Shown: positions 14,055 through 15,278 of the stretch, in pieces
How the letters are laid out: each line of letters begins with the position of its first letter
Numbering within the stretch: position 1 is the stretch's first letter
Origin: CALXSC01 sp964493475
GTDB lineage: Bacteria; Pseudomonadota; Alphaproteobacteria; Rickettsiales; UBA1997
DNA: 15,278 nt
Assembly: GCA_964493475.1 (NCBI GenBank)
Contig: CAZBNS010000037.1
Location: 1-15,278 of the forward strand
Reading direction: 5' to 3'
The notes under the pieces: generated by a model
The model's database searches: none
Told to the model about the DNA's origin: nothing
What the model saw: the letters and a program-made list of their open reading frames with translations, nothing else
Program-made: the position numbers and the translations under genes

Positions 14055-14063
14055 TATTAAATA
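14055..14063 (-). promoter_or_regulatory. TATA box for the recombinase gene
   Basis: The minus strand reads TATTTAATA, predicting a start near 14033 and a short leader that just includes the ribosome site GGAGT at 14026-14030. Confidence 0.45.
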
Positions 14064-14090
14064 CCTTTTAGACAACCTGATGCATTAACC

Positions 14091-14232
14091 GTCTAATCTT
14101 TTTCTTTCTAAATCCTAATCAAATCCTTCTATTTGTCAATTCAAGCGTAAATCCAACTCCGATGAAAATCTAATCCGTTTAACAGCTTTGTTTTATGATT
14201 AGCTTCCTATATGGTGTTTGATTGGTCTAATC
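14091..14232. repeat. Cluster of CTAATC motifs upstream of the recombinase
   Basis: CTAATC occurs at about 14093, 14115, 14170 and 14227, with its complement GATTAG at 14197, five copies in about 140 bases. They may be binding sites for the recombinase or a regulator. The non-coding stretch 14021-14511 shows no gene; its right part (14235-14490) has nothing else I can support. Confidence 0.45.
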
Positions 14233-14495
14233 GTCGCTGATTATACTTCTTTTCTAATTCGTTCAGATTGAGCTTATTTTGACAAACAAATCATTTTTAT
14301 GGATTTGTTACGTGCATTTCGTGTGATGAAACACATCAATTTTAAGACATTTAACGCATCAAGTTTAGCTGTCTTTATCTGGCTTGTTTTTTGATTTTAA
14401 CCCTGTATAAGAGGATTAAAAAACAGCCATTAGTGTTATAATTAGTTGCTATTGTATTAATAGTTGTTGTGTGTCGAATGACGAAATACACAATT

Positions 14496-14509
14496 AAAAA
14501 AAAAGGAAA
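14496..14509 (-). terminator. Oligo-T terminator after the Gly/Ser-rich gene
   Basis: Directly after the stop codon the minus strand reads TCTTTCC followed by nine T. The arrangement of stop codon and TTTCCTTTTTT nearly duplicates the end of the lipoprotein gene at 198-212. Confidence 0.65.
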
Positions 14510-14511
14510 GA

Positions 14512-15278
14512 TTAGGGTAATACAAACCCGTTATTTTGTTTTCGCGTCGATGCTTTACGCTTCGTGGATGGCTTTTTTTTTGCGGTTTTGCGCGTCGATG
14601 CAGATTTGCGTTTAGTTGTCGTTTTGCGTGCTGATGGGTCGATTGTGTTAAACATGCCTCCATTATTGCCGATTATCATATCCAAGCCAAACCCATTTGC
14701 TTCTCTTTTGCCTTTTGCACGATTAGCATTAAACATAGCACCATTCCCGAAAACTGTATCAGTTCCGGCACTCATCCCTCCGAATATTGAAGATTCTTTG
14801 CTGTTGCCCACCCCACCTAAAAGGGAATCCCCAAACTCGCCTGACATGTTGTTAAATCCGTCTGCGGACAGACGACCATCCACGCCAAAACCAAATGGAT
14901 CATATCTTTTTCGTTCGTCAGAAAATTCGCTTTGTTTAAAGGCGTTTCGTCCTGAAAACTCGCCCTCGTATGGGTTCGTCCCACTCGGTAAATACAAATC
15001 CCTTGGCTCGTCTGAGCCGAACGATTGCCGACCCGCATTGACGGGATAATACGGGTTATAGCCGCCGGCGTTTGTGCCTAAAGTGACTGAGTCAGCCCCG
15101 CCGAAGCGTCCACCGCTATAGGGTCTGCTTATGCTTCTGCCTGGACGACTGATATAACGTGATGGGCTTTTGCCGCGTCTTACTGGAGCTTGTACCGAAA
15201 AAATAGGGTCTCCGCGTTTAAATCGGCTGTATTTAGCGCTCGCCGCTCCTGCCGCCGCCCCGAACGACGCGCCGAACG
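14512..15278 (-). CDS. Gly/Ser-rich protein with histone-like basic tail (5' end outside window)
   Basis: The last 254 residues of a longer protein; the frame stays open to the right edge, so the start is beyond the window. The visible part begins Gly/Ala-rich (F-G-A-A-A-G-A-A-S-A), then has S-P-S-R-Y-I-S-R-P-G-R-S-I-S-R-P-Y and several G-G-x-F-G-type stretches with low complexity. The last 38 residues or so are a run of T-K-R-K, S-T-R-K and A-K-K-K units like a histone H1 or bacterial H1-like tail, ending in N-G-F-V-L-P. Such tails bind DNA, which would suit a packaging or nucleoprotein role. The giant protein at 653-4927 shares the pattern of a low-complexity S-P-Y/S-R-P-Y region followed by a basic tail with a few hydrophobic end residues. 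A TTG at 14997 is not taken as the start because coding similarity in composition continues upstream. Confidence 0.75.
   Translation of the reverse strand, partial: FGASFGAAAGAASAKYSRFKRGDPIFSVQAPVRRGKSPSRYISRPGRSISRPYSGGRFGGADSVTLGTNAGGYNPYYPVNAGRQSFGSDEPRDLYLPSGTNPYEGEFSGRNAFKQSEFSDERKRYDPFGFGVDGRLSADGFNNMSGEFGDSLLGGVGNSKESSIFGGMSAGTDTVFGNGAMFNANRAKGKREANGFGLDMIIGNNGGMFNTIDPSARKTTTKRKSASTRKTAKKKPSTKRKASTRKQNNGFVLP

Noticed and set aside
12950..14511. tRNA gene or att core near the recombinase
   Set aside because: No cloverleaf or long direct repeat could be seen; absence within this window does not exclude an att site elsewhere.
14564..15049. 161-residue plus-strand frame opposite the Gly/Ser-rich gene
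   Set aside because: It is the antisense of a biased coding sequence; Pro/Leu-rich with no promoter or ribosome site, while the minus frame has a terminator and a basic tail.

Overview
The window looks like part of an AT-rich extrachromosomal or integrated element (virus or plasmid) of a euryarchaeon, most likely a methanogen. The evidence is archaeal-style TATA boxes (TTTAAATATA, TTTATATAAG), strong GAGGTGA/GGAGGT ribosome binding sites, oligo-T terminators at most operon ends, a small lipoprotein with a V-G-S-G-C lipobox, an archaeal-type tyrosine recombinase, and a DUF3987-like replication ATPase. I recognise no capsid, terminase, polymerase or conjugation gene with confidence, so virus versus plasmid stays open. 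All genes are on the minus strand except one zinc-finger gene.

Layout from left to right. 1-209: AT-rich end with a terminator. 210-4927: a two-gene operon with a 1424-residue multidomain protein (repeats, a candidate nucleotidyltransferase core, hydrophobic Gly/Ala segments, an SPY-rich stretch, a basic tail) followed by a small lipoprotein. 5099-6232: two abutting genes built from three copies of one roughly 110-130-residue module with a R-I/Y-D ... N-I signature. 6334-8061: a three-gene overlapping operon with an unknown protein, a P-loop ATPase with a C-terminal helix-turn-helix, and a small unknown protein. 8062-9105: about 1 kb of non-coding DNA holding a dense array of GGTAAAGCG iterons in both orientations, nested long inverted repeats and an AT-rich tract, which looks like a replication origin. 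9106-11628: four genes joined by TAATG overlaps, namely a B-box-like zinc protein, two tandem paralogues and the DUF3987-like ATPase. 11629-12227: a regulatory region with a long hairpin and three copies of an 18-bp dyad. 12228-12959: a plus-strand double zinc-finger protein. 12956-14020: tyrosine recombinase, convergent with the zinc-finger gene and overlapping it by 4 bp. 14021-14511: non-coding, with repeated CTAATC motifs. 14512-15278: the 3' part of a Gly/Ser-rich gene with a histone-like Lys/Arg tail, open to the window edge.

My reading is a compact replicon. The 9106-11628 operon and the 8611-9055 origin form a replication module, the recombinase gives integration or resolution, and the zinc-finger and module proteins are candidate DNA-binding regulators. 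The two large low-complexity proteins with basic tails (653-4927 and 14512-end) are candidate structural or DNA-associated proteins. The most unusual items are the three-copy module family, the cryptic nucleotidyltransferase core, the iteron origin with its nested inverted repeats, and the three-operator array in front of the plus-strand gene.
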